Positions 9,943 through 22,423 of a stretch of 53,468 bases of DNA are shown here, in pieces. The notes beneath the pieces are model-generated. The model saw only the letters and a program-made list of their open reading frames with translations, ran no database searches and was not told the origin of the DNA. The first letter of the stretch is position 1, and each line of letters opens with the position of its first letter. Source of the stretch: Actinomycetota bacterium (GTDB taxonomy: Bacteria; Actinomycetota; Actinomycetes; S36-B12; UBA5976); contig VGBH01000005.1 of assembly GCA_016870575.1 (NCBI GenBank), positions 1 through 53,468 on the forward strand, written 5' to 3'. The position numbers and the translations under genes were made by a program.

Positions 9943-11052
9943 ATGGAAAACTCCCGGTCGAAACACTGGAAATTAGCAACCAGGCTGATTCAGGCTGGCC
10001 GCAGCCACGAACCAGGTGCGCCACTAAATCCCAACATCACTCTAAGCACTGGGTTTAGTGCCGGCGGAGATTTTGGTTATTCACGAAACAACCAACCAAA
10101 TTGGGTAGCAACTCAAAGTGCATTAGGTGAACTTGAAAATGCAGAAGCCCTTTTGTTTAGCAGTGGGATGGCTTCATTTAATACAGTAATTGAGTTGTTA
10201 CCACTGGGCAGCAAAGTCGTTGCGGGTGATGTTGGTTATAGCGGAATCGATAAACGATTAAAAGAATTAGCAGCCCAAAATAGAATCAACTTAACTCTCG
10301 TTCCAACCGCGAATCAAGGCGCAATGATCAATGCTGCAAAGGATGCTGCTTTAGTTTGGCTAGATACCCCCACAAATCCAACCATGCGCATCTGGGATAT
10401 CCGAGCCATTTCTGCAGCTACATCTGGATTAACTGCGGTTGATAACACACTCGCGGGATCATTGCATCAAGCTCCACTTGATTTAGGGGCAGATATATCA
10501 ATGCATAGCGCAACAAAGCAATTATCTGGTCACTCCGATCTGCTCGCTGGAGCATTGCTCACGCGCAATCCAGATTTACTAACAAAGCTAACTGAAATTC
10601 GCACATTAACTGGTGCTGTGCTAAGTGCATTTGATTCTTACTTATTGCTACGTGGAATGCGAACTCTACAGTTGCGTCAAGAGCGTGCGAGTGCAAATGC
10701 GCTCGATTTAGCTGAACGACTAAGTTCACATTCAAAGATTGCCAAAGTGTGGCACCTAGGACTTAAGACGCACCCTGATTTTCAGCTTGCAAGTGCGCAA
10801 ATGTGCGGCGTTGGATCAGTTTTTTCAATCGAGATTAAAGGGGATGCTCAAGCTGCTGAGAAAGTGTCTGAAGCAACCAAATTATGGTCACACTCAACCA
10901 GCTTAGGTGGTGTGGAATCTCAACTTGAGCGACGCAGGCGATGGGCTAATGAACCTATTGGGGTGCCCGAAAATCTAATTCGGCTAAGTGTTGGCATTGA
11001 GGATGTTGAAGATCTCTGGCAAGACTTAGACCAAGCGTTAATGCAAAGTTAA
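9943..11052 (+). CDS. PLP-dependent trans-sulfuration enzyme (cystathionine gamma-lyase/synthase-like)
   Basis: DTPTNPTMRIWD and Lys-containing PLP motif SATKQLSGHSDLLAGAL. Confidence 0.88.
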   Translation: MENSRSKHWKLATRLIQAGRSHEPGAPLNPNITLSTGFSAGGDFGYSRNNQPNWVATQSALGELENAEALLFSSGMASFNTVIELLPLGSKVVAGDVGYSGIDKRLKELAAQNRINLTLVPTANQGAMINAAKDAALVWLDTPTNPTMRIWDIRAISAATSGLTAVDNTLAGSLHQAPLDLGADISMHSATKQLSGHSDLLAGALLTRNPDLLTKLTEIRTLTGAVLSAFDSYLLLRGMRTLQLRQERASANALDLAERLSSHSKIAKVWHLGLKTHPDFQLASAQMCGVGSVFSIEIKGDAQAAEKVSEATKLWSHSTSLGGVESQLERRRRWANEPIGVPENLIRLSVGIEDVEDLWQDLDQALMQS

Positions 11053-11777
11053 TCTAGTTCCGCCAACCATTCATCTTTAGATTTGCGAATCTTGGGTGCC
11101 TGAGCATTTCTAAGTTCAGCTAATAAGTTACTAATCTGCTGCATTAACTCATCAGTTGCTGATGCAAGTAACTCATCTGTGATGGGTTTACCTTGATATC
11201 TGGTCAAGTCAATGGGTAGACCAACATTAACCTGCATCGTTTTTCGGGGAATCAAACGCAATTTCGTTTTGTATGGAGGTATGACTTCTTGCGCACCCCA
11301 TTGGGCAAATGGAATTAACGGTGCACCTGTTAACAGAGCTAATCTGATTGCTCCTGTTTTACCTTTCATTGGCCATAAATTTGGATCTCTAGAAATTGTG
11401 CCTTCAGGATAAATAACAACTGCTTCACCTGAGTTGATGCGATCGATTGCAATGGATAATGACTGCGCTGCATCTTCAGTGTTTCTTTTAACTGGTATTT
11501 GATCTAACCCACGAAGTAACGAGCCAAGCAACGCTACTTTGAAAACTGATTCCTTGCCCAGGTAAATTGGAGGTCGATTGTTCGCCCACATAAAATGAGC
11601 AACTGGAAATGGATCAAACCAAGAGATGTGATTACCAGCAAAAATTATCCCGCTGTCAATGTTTACCCTGTCAGCATTTCGCCAATCACGTTTTGTTAAC
11701 AAAGTCATTAGCGGGCGCAATAGAAAAGCGACCAACCACCAGAGAAATGATTTGTCTTTTCGGTTAATTGCTGACAT
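11049..11777 (-). CDS. 1-acyl-sn-glycerol-3-phosphate acyltransferase family protein
   Basis: NHISWFDPFP (HX4D-type) and YPEGTISRD motifs. Confidence 0.92.
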   Translation of the reverse strand: MSAINRKDKSFLWWLVAFLLRPLMTLLTKRDWRNADRVNIDSGIIFAGNHISWFDPFPVAHFMWANNRPPIYLGKESVFKVALLGSLLRGLDQIPVKRNTEDAAQSLSIAIDRINSGEAVVIYPEGTISRDPNLWPMKGKTGAIRLALLTGAPLIPFAQWGAQEVIPPYKTKLRLIPRKTMQVNVGLPIDLTRYQGKPITDELLASATDELMQQISNLLAELRNAQAPKIRKSKDEWLAELD

Positions 11778-11797
11778 AAAACCTCACCCTAAAACAT

Positions 11798-11832
11798 CTC
11801 GGGCGCCAAGTGCAAAACACCTGACGCCCGAG
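11798..11832 (-). terminator. Candidate intrinsic terminator downstream of HU gene
   Basis: Inverted repeat CTCGGGCG...CGCCCGAG; on the minus strand followed by ATGTTTTAGG. Confidence 0.6.
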
Positions 11833-11850
11833 TTGGCTTAATCTAGCAAA

Positions 11851-12147
11851 TTACTTGCGTCCAGCCTTCTTCTTGCCTGATACCAATCCCTTGAATTCTG
11901 CACCAGCTTTGAACTTAGGAACTGATGTTGCAGGGATCTTTACAACTGCACCAGTTTGTGGGTTGCGGCCATTGCGAGCAGCTCTTTTTGCTTTCTCAAA
12001 AGTACCAAAACCAACAAGAGCAACTTTGTCGCCCTTAACTACAGCATGAACAATGTTGTCCAAAACTGAGTCAATTGCCACTAGTGCCTGCTTACGCGAG
12101 ATATCCAGATCAGCGGCTACGGCATCCGCCAGTTCTGCTTTGTTCAC
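11851..12147 (-). CDS. HU family DNA-binding protein
   Basis: MNKAELADAVAADLDISRKQALVAIDSVLDNI...GFGTFEKAKRAARNGRNPQTGAVVKIPA. Confidence 0.96.
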   Translation of the reverse strand: MNKAELADAVAADLDISRKQALVAIDSVLDNIVHAVVKGDKVALVGFGTFEKAKRAARNGRNPQTGAVVKIPATSVPKFKAGAEFKGLVSGKKKAGRK

Positions 12148-12232
12148 GAAGAACCTCCAAAGTATTTTGTCGATTACCTACCGACCTCATAAGCGTAGGG
12201 AAATTAAGCAGGAGATATTTGCGACACGCAGG

Positions 12233-12257
12233 AAAAACCTCACAACTGAAGGTTTTT
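12233..12257 (-). terminator. Candidate intrinsic terminator downstream of leuD
   Basis: AAAAACCT...AGGTTTTT hairpin directly after leuD stop (minus strand). Confidence 0.55.
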
Positions 12258-12260
12258 TGG

Positions 12261-12851
12261 TCAAGAAATCGTTGTAGGTCGCCATTCTGCGCGATTAAGC
12301 TCAAATTCTGAGATTTTAGACAACTGCTGCATCGTGATGCCAATGTCATCTAAGCCCTCAAGTAATCGCCACTTCACATATGGATCTATTTCAAAACTCG
12401 CAGTTATCTCACCTGCCGTAATCTGCTGGGAAGGCAAATCGATAGTTATCTGTGCGCCTGGCTGATTTTCCAAATAAGCCCAAAGTTTCTCGGTAACTTC
12501 ATGGCTGACTTGGGCAGTGAGCAAGCCACCTTTACCAGAGTTCCCTCTGAAAATATCAGCAAATCGAGGTGAGATCACTGCTTTGAATCCATAATCCATC
12601 AGCGCCCAGACAGCATGTTCGCGTGATGATCCAGTACCAAACTCTGCACCAGCAACTAGCACGGTTGCATTTTTATAAATAGGATGATTAAGCACAAATG
12701 AATCATCATATCGCCAAGCTTTAAAGAGAGCATCTTCATAGCCATGTCGAGTAATTCGCTTTAGGTATTCTGCTGGAATTATCTGATCAGTATCAACATT
12801 ACTTCTTCTTAATGGTGCACCCATTCCGGTATGCGTGATGAATGCTTCCAT
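12261..12851 (-). CDS. leuD: 3-isopropylmalate dehydratase small subunit
   Basis: [49 protein letters not shown]. Confidence 0.97.
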   Translation of the reverse strand: MEAFITHTGMGAPLRRSNVDTDQIIPAEYLKRITRHGYEDALFKAWRYDDSFVLNHPIYKNATVLVAGAEFGTGSSREHAVWALMDYGFKAVISPRFADIFRGNSGKGGLLTAQVSHEVTEKLWAYLENQPGAQITIDLPSQQITAGEITASFEIDPYVKWRLLEGLDDIGITMQQLSKISEFELNRAEWRPTTIS

Positions 12852-14257
12852 TACATTCCTAAGTCTTTAGGTTCAGCAAGATGACCCAATAATGCAGTTG
12901 CAGCTGCAACGTGTGGTGAAACTAGATGAGTCCGTCCACCTGGACCTTGCCGGCCCTCAAAGTTGCGATTAGATGTAGATGCTGCACGCTCGCCTTTACT
13001 TAACTTATCTGGATTCATACCCAAACACATTGAGCATCCTGCGCTTCGCCATTCTGCACCAGCAGTTAGAAATACTTTATCTAACCCCTCAGATTCAGCT
13101 TGCAACCTCACGCGAGCACTCCCTGGGACAACAATCATTTTTAGATTGTTCGCTAGTTTTTTTCCTTTGAGGATTTCAGCAGCTGCTCGTAGATCTTCAA
13201 TTCGTCCATTTGTGCATGAGCCCAAGAAAACAGTATCTACATAAATATCTTTTAACTTAGTTCCAGGGTTTAGTCCCATATATTGCAATGCACGTTCTGC
13301 CGCCACTCGCTCAACTGGATCTGAAAAGTCATTTGGATCTGGCACTGCAGCAGAAAGTGGTAAGCCTTGCCCAGGATTAGTTCCCCAAGTTACAAATGGT
13401 GAAAGCTCAGTGGCATCTAAAATTTCTTCACGGTCAAACTTCGCACCAACATCCGTTGGCAAAGTACGCCAATAATCTAGAGCAGCTTCCCAATCTTTAC
13501 CTTTAGGTGCACGCTCGCGACCTTCAATATACGAAAAAGTTGTGTCATCTGGCGCAATCATTCCTGCGCGCGCACCACCTTCGATTGACATATTGCACAT
13601 TGTCATGCGACCTTCTATTGAAAGGTTTCGCACAGCCTCACCGCGATACTCCAATACATACCCTTGACCGCCACCAGTTCCAATCTTGGCAATAATGGTC
13701 AGAATCAAATCTTTAGCAGTCACACCTTCTGGCAATTTGTTATTAACTGTTACGGCCATAGTTTTAAATTTCTTTAGTGGCAACGTCTGAGTTGCGAGCA
13801 CATGTTCAACTTCGCTCGTACCAATACCAAAAGCAAGAGCGCCAAACGCGCCATGTGTTGATGTATGCGAATCACCGCAAACAATGGTCATGCCAGGTTG
13901 AGTTAATCCCATTTGCGGACCAACAACATGCACAATCCCCTGCTCAGCATGGCCAAGCGAGTATCTTGGAACGCCAAACTCATCACAATTCTTTCTTAGT
14001 GCTTCAACTTGTGCTCGTGAAATTGGATCTGCAATTGGTTTGTCAATATCTATGGTTGGAACATTGTGATCTTCAGTTGCTACAGTTAAATCCGGTCTTC
14101 TTACATTCCGGCCAGTAGCGCGCAAGCCATCAAATGCTTGAGGGCTGGTTACCTCATGGACTAAATGCAAATCAACGTAAAGTAAATCTGGTGCATCTCC
14201 TTCACCAGCTGCAACGATATGCGAATCCCAAACTTTCTCCGAAAGCGTCTTTGCCAT
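12851..14257 (-). CDS. leuC: 3-isopropylmalate dehydratase large subunit
   Basis: [65 protein letters not shown]. Confidence 0.98.
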   Translation of the reverse strand: MAKTLSEKVWDSHIVAAGEGDAPDLLYVDLHLVHEVTSPQAFDGLRATGRNVRRPDLTVATEDHNVPTIDIDKPIADPISRAQVEALRKNCDEFGVPRYSLGHAEQGIVHVVGPQMGLTQPGMTIVCGDSHTSTHGAFGALAFGIGTSEVEHVLATQTLPLKKFKTMAVTVNNKLPEGVTAKDLILTIIAKIGTGGGQGYVLEYRGEAVRNLSIEGRMTMCNMSIEGGARAGMIAPDDTTFSYIEGRERAPKGKDWEAALDYWRTLPTDVGAKFDREEILDATELSPFVTWGTNPGQGLPLSAAVPDPNDFSDPVERVAAERALQYMGLNPGTKLKDIYVDTVFLGSCTNGRIEDLRAAAEILKGKKLANNLKMIVVPGSARVRLQAESEGLDKVFLTAGAEWRSAGCSMCLGMNPDKLSKGERAASTSNRNFEGRQGPGGRTHLVSPHVAAATALLGHLAEPKDLGM

Positions 14258-14298
14258 TTATCTCCTATTTGCGGAAGCCAAGAATACCTAGTAAATAA

Positions 14299-14335
14299 AA
14301 CAGCAGGTGGATCGCTTGATCTACCTGCTGTTTTT
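14299..14335 (-). terminator. Near-perfect hairpin terminator between tRNA-Glu and leuC (possibly bidirectional)
   Basis: CAGCAGGTGGATC-GCTT-GATCTACCTGCTG flanked by T-rich sequence on both strands. Confidence 0.7.
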
Positions 14336-14340
14336 GGTTG

Positions 14341-14413
14341 TAGCCCCGACGGGATTTGAACCCGCGCTACCGCCTTGAGAGGGCGGCGTGCTAGGCCGCT
14401 ACACAACGGGGCC
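14341..14413 (-). tRNA. tRNA-Glu (anticodon CUC)
   Basis: Reverse complement GGCCCCGTTGTGTAGCGGCCTAGCACGCCGCCCTCTCAAGGCGGTAGCGCGGGTTCAAATCCCGTCGGGGCTA folds as cloverleaf; anticodon loop CUCUCAA. Confidence 0.95.
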
Positions 14414-14428
14414 AGGTGGAAAAAATCG

Positions 14429-14500
14429 CTGGGGTACCAGGATTCGAACCTAGACTAACGGAACCAGAAACCGTTGGGCTGCCAATTACCCCATACCCCA
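14429..14500 (-). tRNA. tRNA-Gln (anticodon CUG)
   Basis: Reverse complement TGGGGTATGGGGTAATTGGCAGCCCAACGGTTTCTGGTTCCGTTAGTCTAGGTTCGAATCCTGGTACCCCAG; loop UUCUGGU. Confidence 0.94.
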
Positions 14501-14548
14501 TTGACACAATAAAGCTGCAAAAGCATACCTGAGCTAGTTCGATAACAA

Positions 14549-16024
14549 TCAACTGCTGAGCGCTGCAGTAATGCGAGCCAAAGATCGAGTTTTACCCAAT
14601 AATTCTAATGATTCAAACAGTGGTGGCGATACGCGTCGACCGGTAGCTGCAACGCGAAGTGCGCCAAAAGCATTTTTTGGCTTAAGTGCCATCGTCTCAA
14701 TTAACTCAGCACGTAATACAGCTTCAATCTCAGTTCGATTCCAGTCATCTAACTCTTCAAGCACATTACTCGCCGCCACCAAAACGCTTCTACCAGATTC
14801 ATCAGTTACAGCGGGCTTATCGTCAGGGTCAATCTCAAATTCATCATCAGAGACAAATAGAAAGCGCAACATTTTAACTCCTTGACCTAGAGTTTCAATT
14901 CGCTCCTGAATCAATTCAATAGATTTAGCTAAGAGATCTAACTGTTGGACAGTTGGCTTTTCTGGCAAAACTGCAGAAGTTGTTAGATAAGGCAGGAGGC
15001 GATTTTGCAGCTCAGCTGGACTTAGGCTTCTAATCCAATCTGCATTTATTGCCGTGCATTTTTTTAAGTCAAATCTAGCTGGATTAGGATTTACTCTGGT
15101 TATTTCAAAGGCAGTTGCCATTTGCTCGATACTGAAAAATTCTTGGTCTTCCCCCATCGACCAACCAAGTAGCGCTAAATAATTTAACAATCCCTCTGGT
15201 AGAAATCCTTCGTTGCGATACATTGACAAACTAGATTCGGGATCGCGTTTAGATAACTTCTTATTTCCCTCTCCCATAACGTAAGGCAAGTGACCAAATT
15301 CAGGAGTTATACCTTTGCCAACTCCTATGTCTTTAAGTGCTGCATAAAGTGCTATTTGTCTTGGAGTAGAAGAAAGTAAATCCTCACCACGTAACACGTG
15401 GGTTATCTCCATCAATGCGTCATCAACGGGATTTACTAATGTATAGAGAGGATCACCGTTAGCTCTAACCAAAACATAATCAGGGACGTGCTCTGCTGCA
15501 AAAGTTAACTCTCCTCGAACTAAATCCATCCACGTAAAGTCACTGCCAGGCATTTTGAACCTAAGCACAGGTTCACGATTGGTTGATTTAAATTGACCTA
15601 ATTCTTCATCAGTTAAGTTCCGACACTTACCGTCATAACCTGGAGTGCGATTTTCTGCTTGAGCTTTTTCTCGCCGCTGTTCTAATTCTTCCTGTGAGCA
15701 ATAGCAGTAATATGCGTGACCTGACGCCAGTAGTTTTGCGGCAACATCTCGATAAATCTCAAGTCGTTCAGATTGTCGGTATGGCGCAAATGGGCCGCCA
15801 ATCTCAGGTCCTTCATCCCAATTGAGTCCTAGCCAGCGAAGCGAATCCAGCAACATTCGATACGAGTCTTCGCTATCGCGTGCGGTATCTGTATCTTCAA
15901 TTCGAAATACGAATGTGCCACCTGTATGCCGGGCATAGGCCCAATTAAAAAGTGCAGTTCGAACCATACCAACGTGTGGATCACCAGTTGGTGATGGGCA
16001 AAAACGTACCCTGACGTTATTCAT
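14549..16024 (-). CDS. gltX: Glutamyl-tRNA synthetase
   Basis: VRFCPSPTGDPHVGMVRTALFNWAYARHTGGTFVFRIEDTD; KLSKRD motif. Confidence 0.97.
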   Translation of the reverse strand: MNNVRVRFCPSPTGDPHVGMVRTALFNWAYARHTGGTFVFRIEDTDTARDSEDSYRMLLDSLRWLGLNWDEGPEIGGPFAPYRQSERLEIYRDVAAKLLASGHAYYCYCSQEELEQRREKAQAENRTPGYDGKCRNLTDEELGQFKSTNREPVLRFKMPGSDFTWMDLVRGELTFAAEHVPDYVLVRANGDPLYTLVNPVDDALMEITHVLRGEDLLSSTPRQIALYAALKDIGVGKGITPEFGHLPYVMGEGNKKLSKRDPESSLSMYRNEGFLPEGLLNYLALLGWSMGEDQEFFSIEQMATAFEITRVNPNPARFDLKKCTAINADWIRSLSPAELQNRLLPYLTTSAVLPEKPTVQQLDLLAKSIELIQERIETLGQGVKMLRFLFVSDDEFEIDPDDKPAVTDESGRSVLVAASNVLEELDDWNRTEIEAVLRAELIETMALKPKNAFGALRVAATGRRVSPPLFESLELLGKTRSLARITAALSS

Positions 16025-16781
16025 ATGCCACTACTTTATTACGTAATGTGCCAATTCCAGTAATTTCAACTTCAACTACATCGGCAGAAACCATTTTCGA
16101 CATTCCAGCTGGTGAACCAGTTAAAATCACATCTCCCGGTAATAAAGTCATGTGGTGACTCACCCAAGACACGAGCTCAGCAATAGTGTGCACCATTTCT
16201 GAAGTACTTGCTTGTTGAGTGATTGCACCATTTAACCTGCTTTCGATTTTCGTATCTTGTGCGTTTGATAGTTCAGTCTCAATCCAAGGGCCTAGTGGGC
16301 AAAAAGTATCAAAGCCTTTCGAGCGCGCCCATTGACCATCTCGAAATTGCAGATCTCTAGCAGTGACATCATTTGCACATGTGTACCCCAATATGACATC
16401 CGAAACACGTCCTAGTGGAACATCTTTGCATAATCGAGAAATCACAATTGCCAATTCTGACTCATGTTGTACATCGTTACTTTGTGATGGAATTCGAATA
16501 AAATCTTCTGGACCAATGATGGAAGTTGTTGGTTTGAAAAAGAATAAAGGTTCAGATGGTGGCTCCGTTCCCATTTCTAATGAATGTTCGCGATAATTTT
16601 TCCCAATACAGATAATTTTGCTGGGGATTACTGGTGCTAATAATCGAACATCACTTAAATCAAGAACTTCACCAGTGAACTGTAATTCACCAATTGGATG
16701 CCCACTTAATACTTTAACTTGGTTTGATTCAATAACAGCATAACCAAAATTGTCATTATGAGTAAATCGCGCCAAGCGCAT
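16017..16781 (-). CDS. Fumarylacetoacetate hydrolase family protein
   Basis: IICIGKNYREHSLEMG, YTCANDVTARDLQFRDGQWARSKGFDTFCPLGPW, TGSPAGM. Confidence 0.93.
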   Translation of the reverse strand: MRLARFTHNDNFGYAVIESNQVKVLSGHPIGELQFTGEVLDLSDVRLLAPVIPSKIICIGKNYREHSLEMGTEPPSEPLFFFKPTTSIIGPEDFIRIPSQSNDVQHESELAIVISRLCKDVPLGRVSDVILGYTCANDVTARDLQFRDGQWARSKGFDTFCPLGPWIETELSNAQDTKIESRLNGAITQQASTSEMVHTIAELVSWVSHHMTLLPGDVILTGSPAGMSKMVSADVVEVEITGIGTLRNKVVAYE

Positions 16782-16803
16782 TTATATCAAACCAGCCTTT
16801 AAA

Positions 16804-18387
16804 TTAATTGGGTTTACGCCCTGCTTTAAGCAATCCATAGGCAACTGCATCACTTATTGCTTGCCAAGAAGCTGCCACCACATTTTCGTGCACGCCTACT
16901 GTATCCCACTCACTATCACCATCTGACGTTTTAATTAACACGCGAGTCACAGCCCCAGTGCCCTTGATTCCTTCAAGTATTCGCACCTTATAGTCAACAA
17001 GTTCTAATTTAGTTAACTCTGGGTAAATTGAAATTAGCGCTGTCCTTAATGAATTATCCAATGCGTTAACTGGACCATTTCCAATACCCGTGCTCACTAA
17101 CCTTTGATTCTCAGCAATTATTACAACTGTTGCCTCAGAAAAAACAGCACCATCTGAATCTTGCTCCACAACTACTTTCCAAGATTCAACAGTAAAGAAC
17201 CTTTGCTTCTTACCTGCAATCTCATCAAGCATCAGCAGTTCAAAAGACGCATCAGCAGCATCAAATGTCCAACCTTTTGCTTCAAGATCCTTGACTCGAT
17301 CAACTACTCGACCAATCACCTGCTTGTCAGCAAGTTCGTACCCAAGTTCTTTACTCTTTAACTCAATTGAAGCGCGACCAGCCATCTCAGACACCAGCAT
17401 CCGCATATCATTTCCAATCACAGCTGGATCAATGTGCTGATAAAGCATTGGATCTATTTTTACTGCACTCGCATGTAGCCCAGCCTTATGTGCAAATGCA
17501 CTCATTCCTACATAAGGCGCATGCTGATTTGGATTAATATTGGTAATAGCTGAAATGGCATGTGATGTTCTTGTCATTTCTTTAAGATTATATATTGGTA
17601 GAACTAATAAATCTTTCTTCAATTGTAAATTAGCAATTACAGTAAACAAATTAGCATTACCACATCGCTCACCGTATCCATTTGCCGTTCCCTGTACGTG
17701 CGTTACACCAGCATCGACTGCACTAAGTGAATTTGCAACCGCACATCCAGAGTCGTCATGGCAATGTATTCCCAATCGAGCGGAAGTTTTTTGCGAAATC
17801 TCGTGAACAATTTCAGCGAGCTCAACTGGCAGCATGCCACCATTAGTGTCACAAAGAACTGCAACATCTGCACCCGAAGACATAGCAGTTCGAACAACCT
17901 CAATTGCATAGTCGGGATTACTTAGATAACCGTCAAAAAAGTGTTCCGCATCCAGAAAAACTCTGCGACCCTCGTTAACCAAGAATGACACAGTTTCAGA
18001 AATCATTTTCAAGTTTTCAGTAAGAGTCGTGCGCAAGGCAAGTTCAATATGTCGATCGTATGTTTTGGCTACTAATGTAACTACTTTGGCATTTGAATCT
18101 AACAATGCCCTAACTTGAGCATCTTCATTAACTTTAACTTCCGGCTTTCTTGTTGCACCAAAAGCTGTAAGTACGGCATTGTTAAGTTTTAACTCCGTTT
18201 GTGCTCTGCGAAAAAATTCGGTGTCTTTTGGAATTGCGCCGGGCCATCCACCTTCAATAAAACCAACACCTAAAGAGTCTAAATGTTTAGCAATTGTTAA
18301 CTTGTCATGGACAGTTAGGTTTAAACCTTCTTGTTGTGCACCATCACGCAAGGTGGTGTCATAAATGTGAAACTCATCGTTTTTCAT
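16804..18387 (-). CDS. cimA: Citramalate synthase
   Basis: MKNDEFHIYDTTLRDGAQQEGLNLTVHDKLTIAKHLDSLGVGFIEGGWPGAIPKD, HCHDDSGCAVANS, HAGLHASAV plus C-terminal regulatory-like domain; start at MKN overlaps ilvE stop (TAATGA). Confidence 0.92.
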   Translation of the reverse strand: MKNDEFHIYDTTLRDGAQQEGLNLTVHDKLTIAKHLDSLGVGFIEGGWPGAIPKDTEFFRRAQTELKLNNAVLTAFGATRKPEVKVNEDAQVRALLDSNAKVVTLVAKTYDRHIELALRTTLTENLKMISETVSFLVNEGRRVFLDAEHFFDGYLSNPDYAIEVVRTAMSSGADVAVLCDTNGGMLPVELAEIVHEISQKTSARLGIHCHDDSGCAVANSLSAVDAGVTHVQGTANGYGERCGNANLFTVIANLQLKKDLLVLPIYNLKEMTRTSHAISAITNINPNQHAPYVGMSAFAHKAGLHASAVKIDPMLYQHIDPAVIGNDMRMLVSEMAGRASIELKSKELGYELADKQVIGRVVDRVKDLEAKGWTFDAADASFELLMLDEIAGKKQRFFTVESWKVVVEQDSDGAVFSEATVVIIAENQRLVSTGIGNGPVNALDNSLRTALISIYPELTKLELVDYKVRILEGIKGTGAVTRVLIKTSDGDSEWDTVGVHENVVAASWQAISDAVAYGLLKAGRKPN

Positions 18388-19475
18388 TAAACCAGCCTGT
18401 ACACCCAATGATGTTTATCTGGTGCGATTCCAGTTTGAATATCCAATAGGGCTTTGCGCAGTTTCATAGTGATTGGTCCAGGAAGACCATCGCCAACCTT
18501 TATATTTCGAGTAGCGCTTTTAATTTCACCAATGGGTGCAATCACCGCCGCTGTTCCGCATGCAAATACTTCAGTAATTCGACCAGACTGAATGGATTCA
18601 TAAAGCTCATCAACTGAAATCTTGCCTTCGTGAGTGTCATAACCTAGGTCATTGCCAAGTTGGATAAGTGAATCTCGGGTTACCCCAGGTAGTAAAGTTC
18701 CAGTTAATTCAGGGGTAAGCAATTGTGCTTCATCTCCACTGCCGAGAACAAAAAAGAGATTCATCCCACCCATTTCTTCAATCCATTTTCGCTCAATTGC
18801 ATCAAGCCAGATAACCTGATCGCAGCCCTGCTCTTTTGCTTGCGCTTGCGCAATCAAACTTGCAGCATAATTACCTGCACATTTTGCTTCGCCAGTACCG
18901 CCAGGCGCTGCTCTAACAAACTCAGTTGATACCCAAACGCTAACTGCTTTAGTTGGATCAAAATAAGCACCAACGGGAGATGCAATTACTAAAAATAAAT
19001 ATTCAGTTGCAGGTCTCACACCCAGGCCAACTTCAGATGCAAACATAAATGGCCGGATATACAAAGACTTATCGCCTCCGCTTGGAACATAAGCGTTGTC
19101 AGTTTCTACTAACTTTTGAACCATTGTCAAAAACAAATCTTCTGCAGGTTCAGGCATAGCTAGTCGACGTGCCGAGCGTTGAAACCTTCGTGCATTCATT
19201 TCAGGTCGAAATGTGTAAACACTTCCATCGGGCCAACGGTATGCCTTCATTCCCTCAAAAATCGCTTGACCGTAATGAATCGCGAGCATCGCAGGATCCA
19301 TTTGAAATGGTGCGTATGGCTTAACAGAAACATCATGCCAACCTTGCTTCACTGAGTAGTTAGCACTGGCCATATGGTCCGTAAACACTTTTCCAAATCC
19401 TGGATCAGCCACAATTTTTTTAATCTCTGTTGCGGAACGTCCGTCTTTATTTAATTTCTTGATTAACTCAACCAT
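18387..19475 (-). CDS. ilvE: Branched-chain amino acid aminotransferase
   Basis: HYGQAIFEGMKAYRWPDGSVYTFRPEMNARRFQRSA, GTGEAKCAGNYAASLIAQ. Confidence 0.97.
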   Translation of the reverse strand: MVELIKKLNKDGRSATEIKKIVADPGFGKVFTDHMASANYSVKQGWHDVSVKPYAPFQMDPAMLAIHYGQAIFEGMKAYRWPDGSVYTFRPEMNARRFQRSARRLAMPEPAEDLFLTMVQKLVETDNAYVPSGGDKSLYIRPFMFASEVGLGVRPATEYLFLVIASPVGAYFDPTKAVSVWVSTEFVRAAPGGTGEAKCAGNYAASLIAQAQAKEQGCDQVIWLDAIERKWIEEMGGMNLFFVLGSGDEAQLLTPELTGTLLPGVTRDSLIQLGNDLGYDTHEGKISVDELYESIQSGRITEVFACGTAAVIAPIGEIKSATRNIKVGDGLPGPITMKLRKALLDIQTGIAPDKHHWVYRLV

Positions 19476-20509
19476 TACAGCCTCCCAGCAATTGCATCAC
19501 CAATCTCAGATGTTCTTCGAACACCGGCCCGCGCAACTAAATCTGCTGCTACTGCGGCTTCAACTTTATTTGCAGCATCTAAATGTCCAAGGTGATCGAG
19601 CAGCATAGCAACACTCAAAATTGCAGCGGTTGGATCTGCGATTTGTTTTCCAGCAATATCCGGTGCAGAACCGTGAACGGGTTCAAACATACTTGGAAAC
19701 TTTCCAGACGGATCTAAATTTCCACTGGCGGCAAGTCCAATTCCGCCAGCAATAGCAGCACCAATATCAGTGAGTATGTCGCCAAATAAATTATCAGTAA
19801 CCACAACATCGAATCTCTCTGGTTGATTAACCATAAACATTGCTGCTGCATCAACATGCTGATAGTCAACGCTTACTTCCGGATAATCTTCCTTAATCCG
19901 ATCAAAAGTTCTCTTCCACAATCCGCCAGAATGCACTAATACATTTGTTTTATGAACTAAAGTTAAGTGTTTTCGTCTTTTCATTGCTCGACGAAATGCA
20001 TCATTAATAACACGCTCTACGCCATAGGAAGTATTTATTGATTCTTCAGTAGCAACCTCATGGCTAGTATTAAATCTTAAATTTCCACCTGCGCCCGCAT
20101 ATGGACCCTCAGTTCCCTCGCGACAAAAAACCATATCAATTTGACTGGAATCTTTATCTGCAAGCGGTGTCTTAACTCCAGGTAACAATTTAACTGGACG
20201 CAAGTTCACATGGTGATCAAACTCAAATCTAAGCTTCAACAAAAGTCCACGCTCTAAAACTCCTGGCGGAACCCTTGGGTCACCAACTGCGCCTAACACA
20301 ATTGCATCACATTTTGACAATTGTGATAAATCTGCATCAGTTAAAGTTTCTCCAGATTTCAGATATCGGTTAGCGCCTAATTCAAAATCTTGAAACTCAA
20401 AAACTATCTTTGCTTGGTCAGCAACAACTTTGAGCACCTTGAGGGCTTCATAGGTGACGTCTTGGCCTATGCCATCGCCAGGAATCACTGCTACCGAATA
20501 TCTATTCAT
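19475..20509 (-). CDS. leuB: 3-isopropylmalate dehydrogenase
   Basis: [63 protein letters not shown]. Confidence 0.95.
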   Translation of the reverse strand: MNRYSVAVIPGDGIGQDVTYEALKVLKVVADQAKIVFEFQDFELGANRYLKSGETLTDADLSQLSKCDAIVLGAVGDPRVPPGVLERGLLLKLRFEFDHHVNLRPVKLLPGVKTPLADKDSSQIDMVFCREGTEGPYAGAGGNLRFNTSHEVATEESINTSYGVERVINDAFRRAMKRRKHLTLVHKTNVLVHSGGLWKRTFDRIKEDYPEVSVDYQHVDAAAMFMVNQPERFDVVVTDNLFGDILTDIGAAIAGGIGLAASGNLDPSGKFPSMFEPVHGSAPDIAGKQIADPTAAILSVAMLLDHLGHLDAANKVEAAVAADLVARAGVRRTSEIGDAIAGRL

Positions 20510-20556
20510 CGGCCAACCTTATGAGAGCCGCACTCGATTCCCTAAACCGATGCGTG

Positions 20557-22423
<1,867 letters not shown>
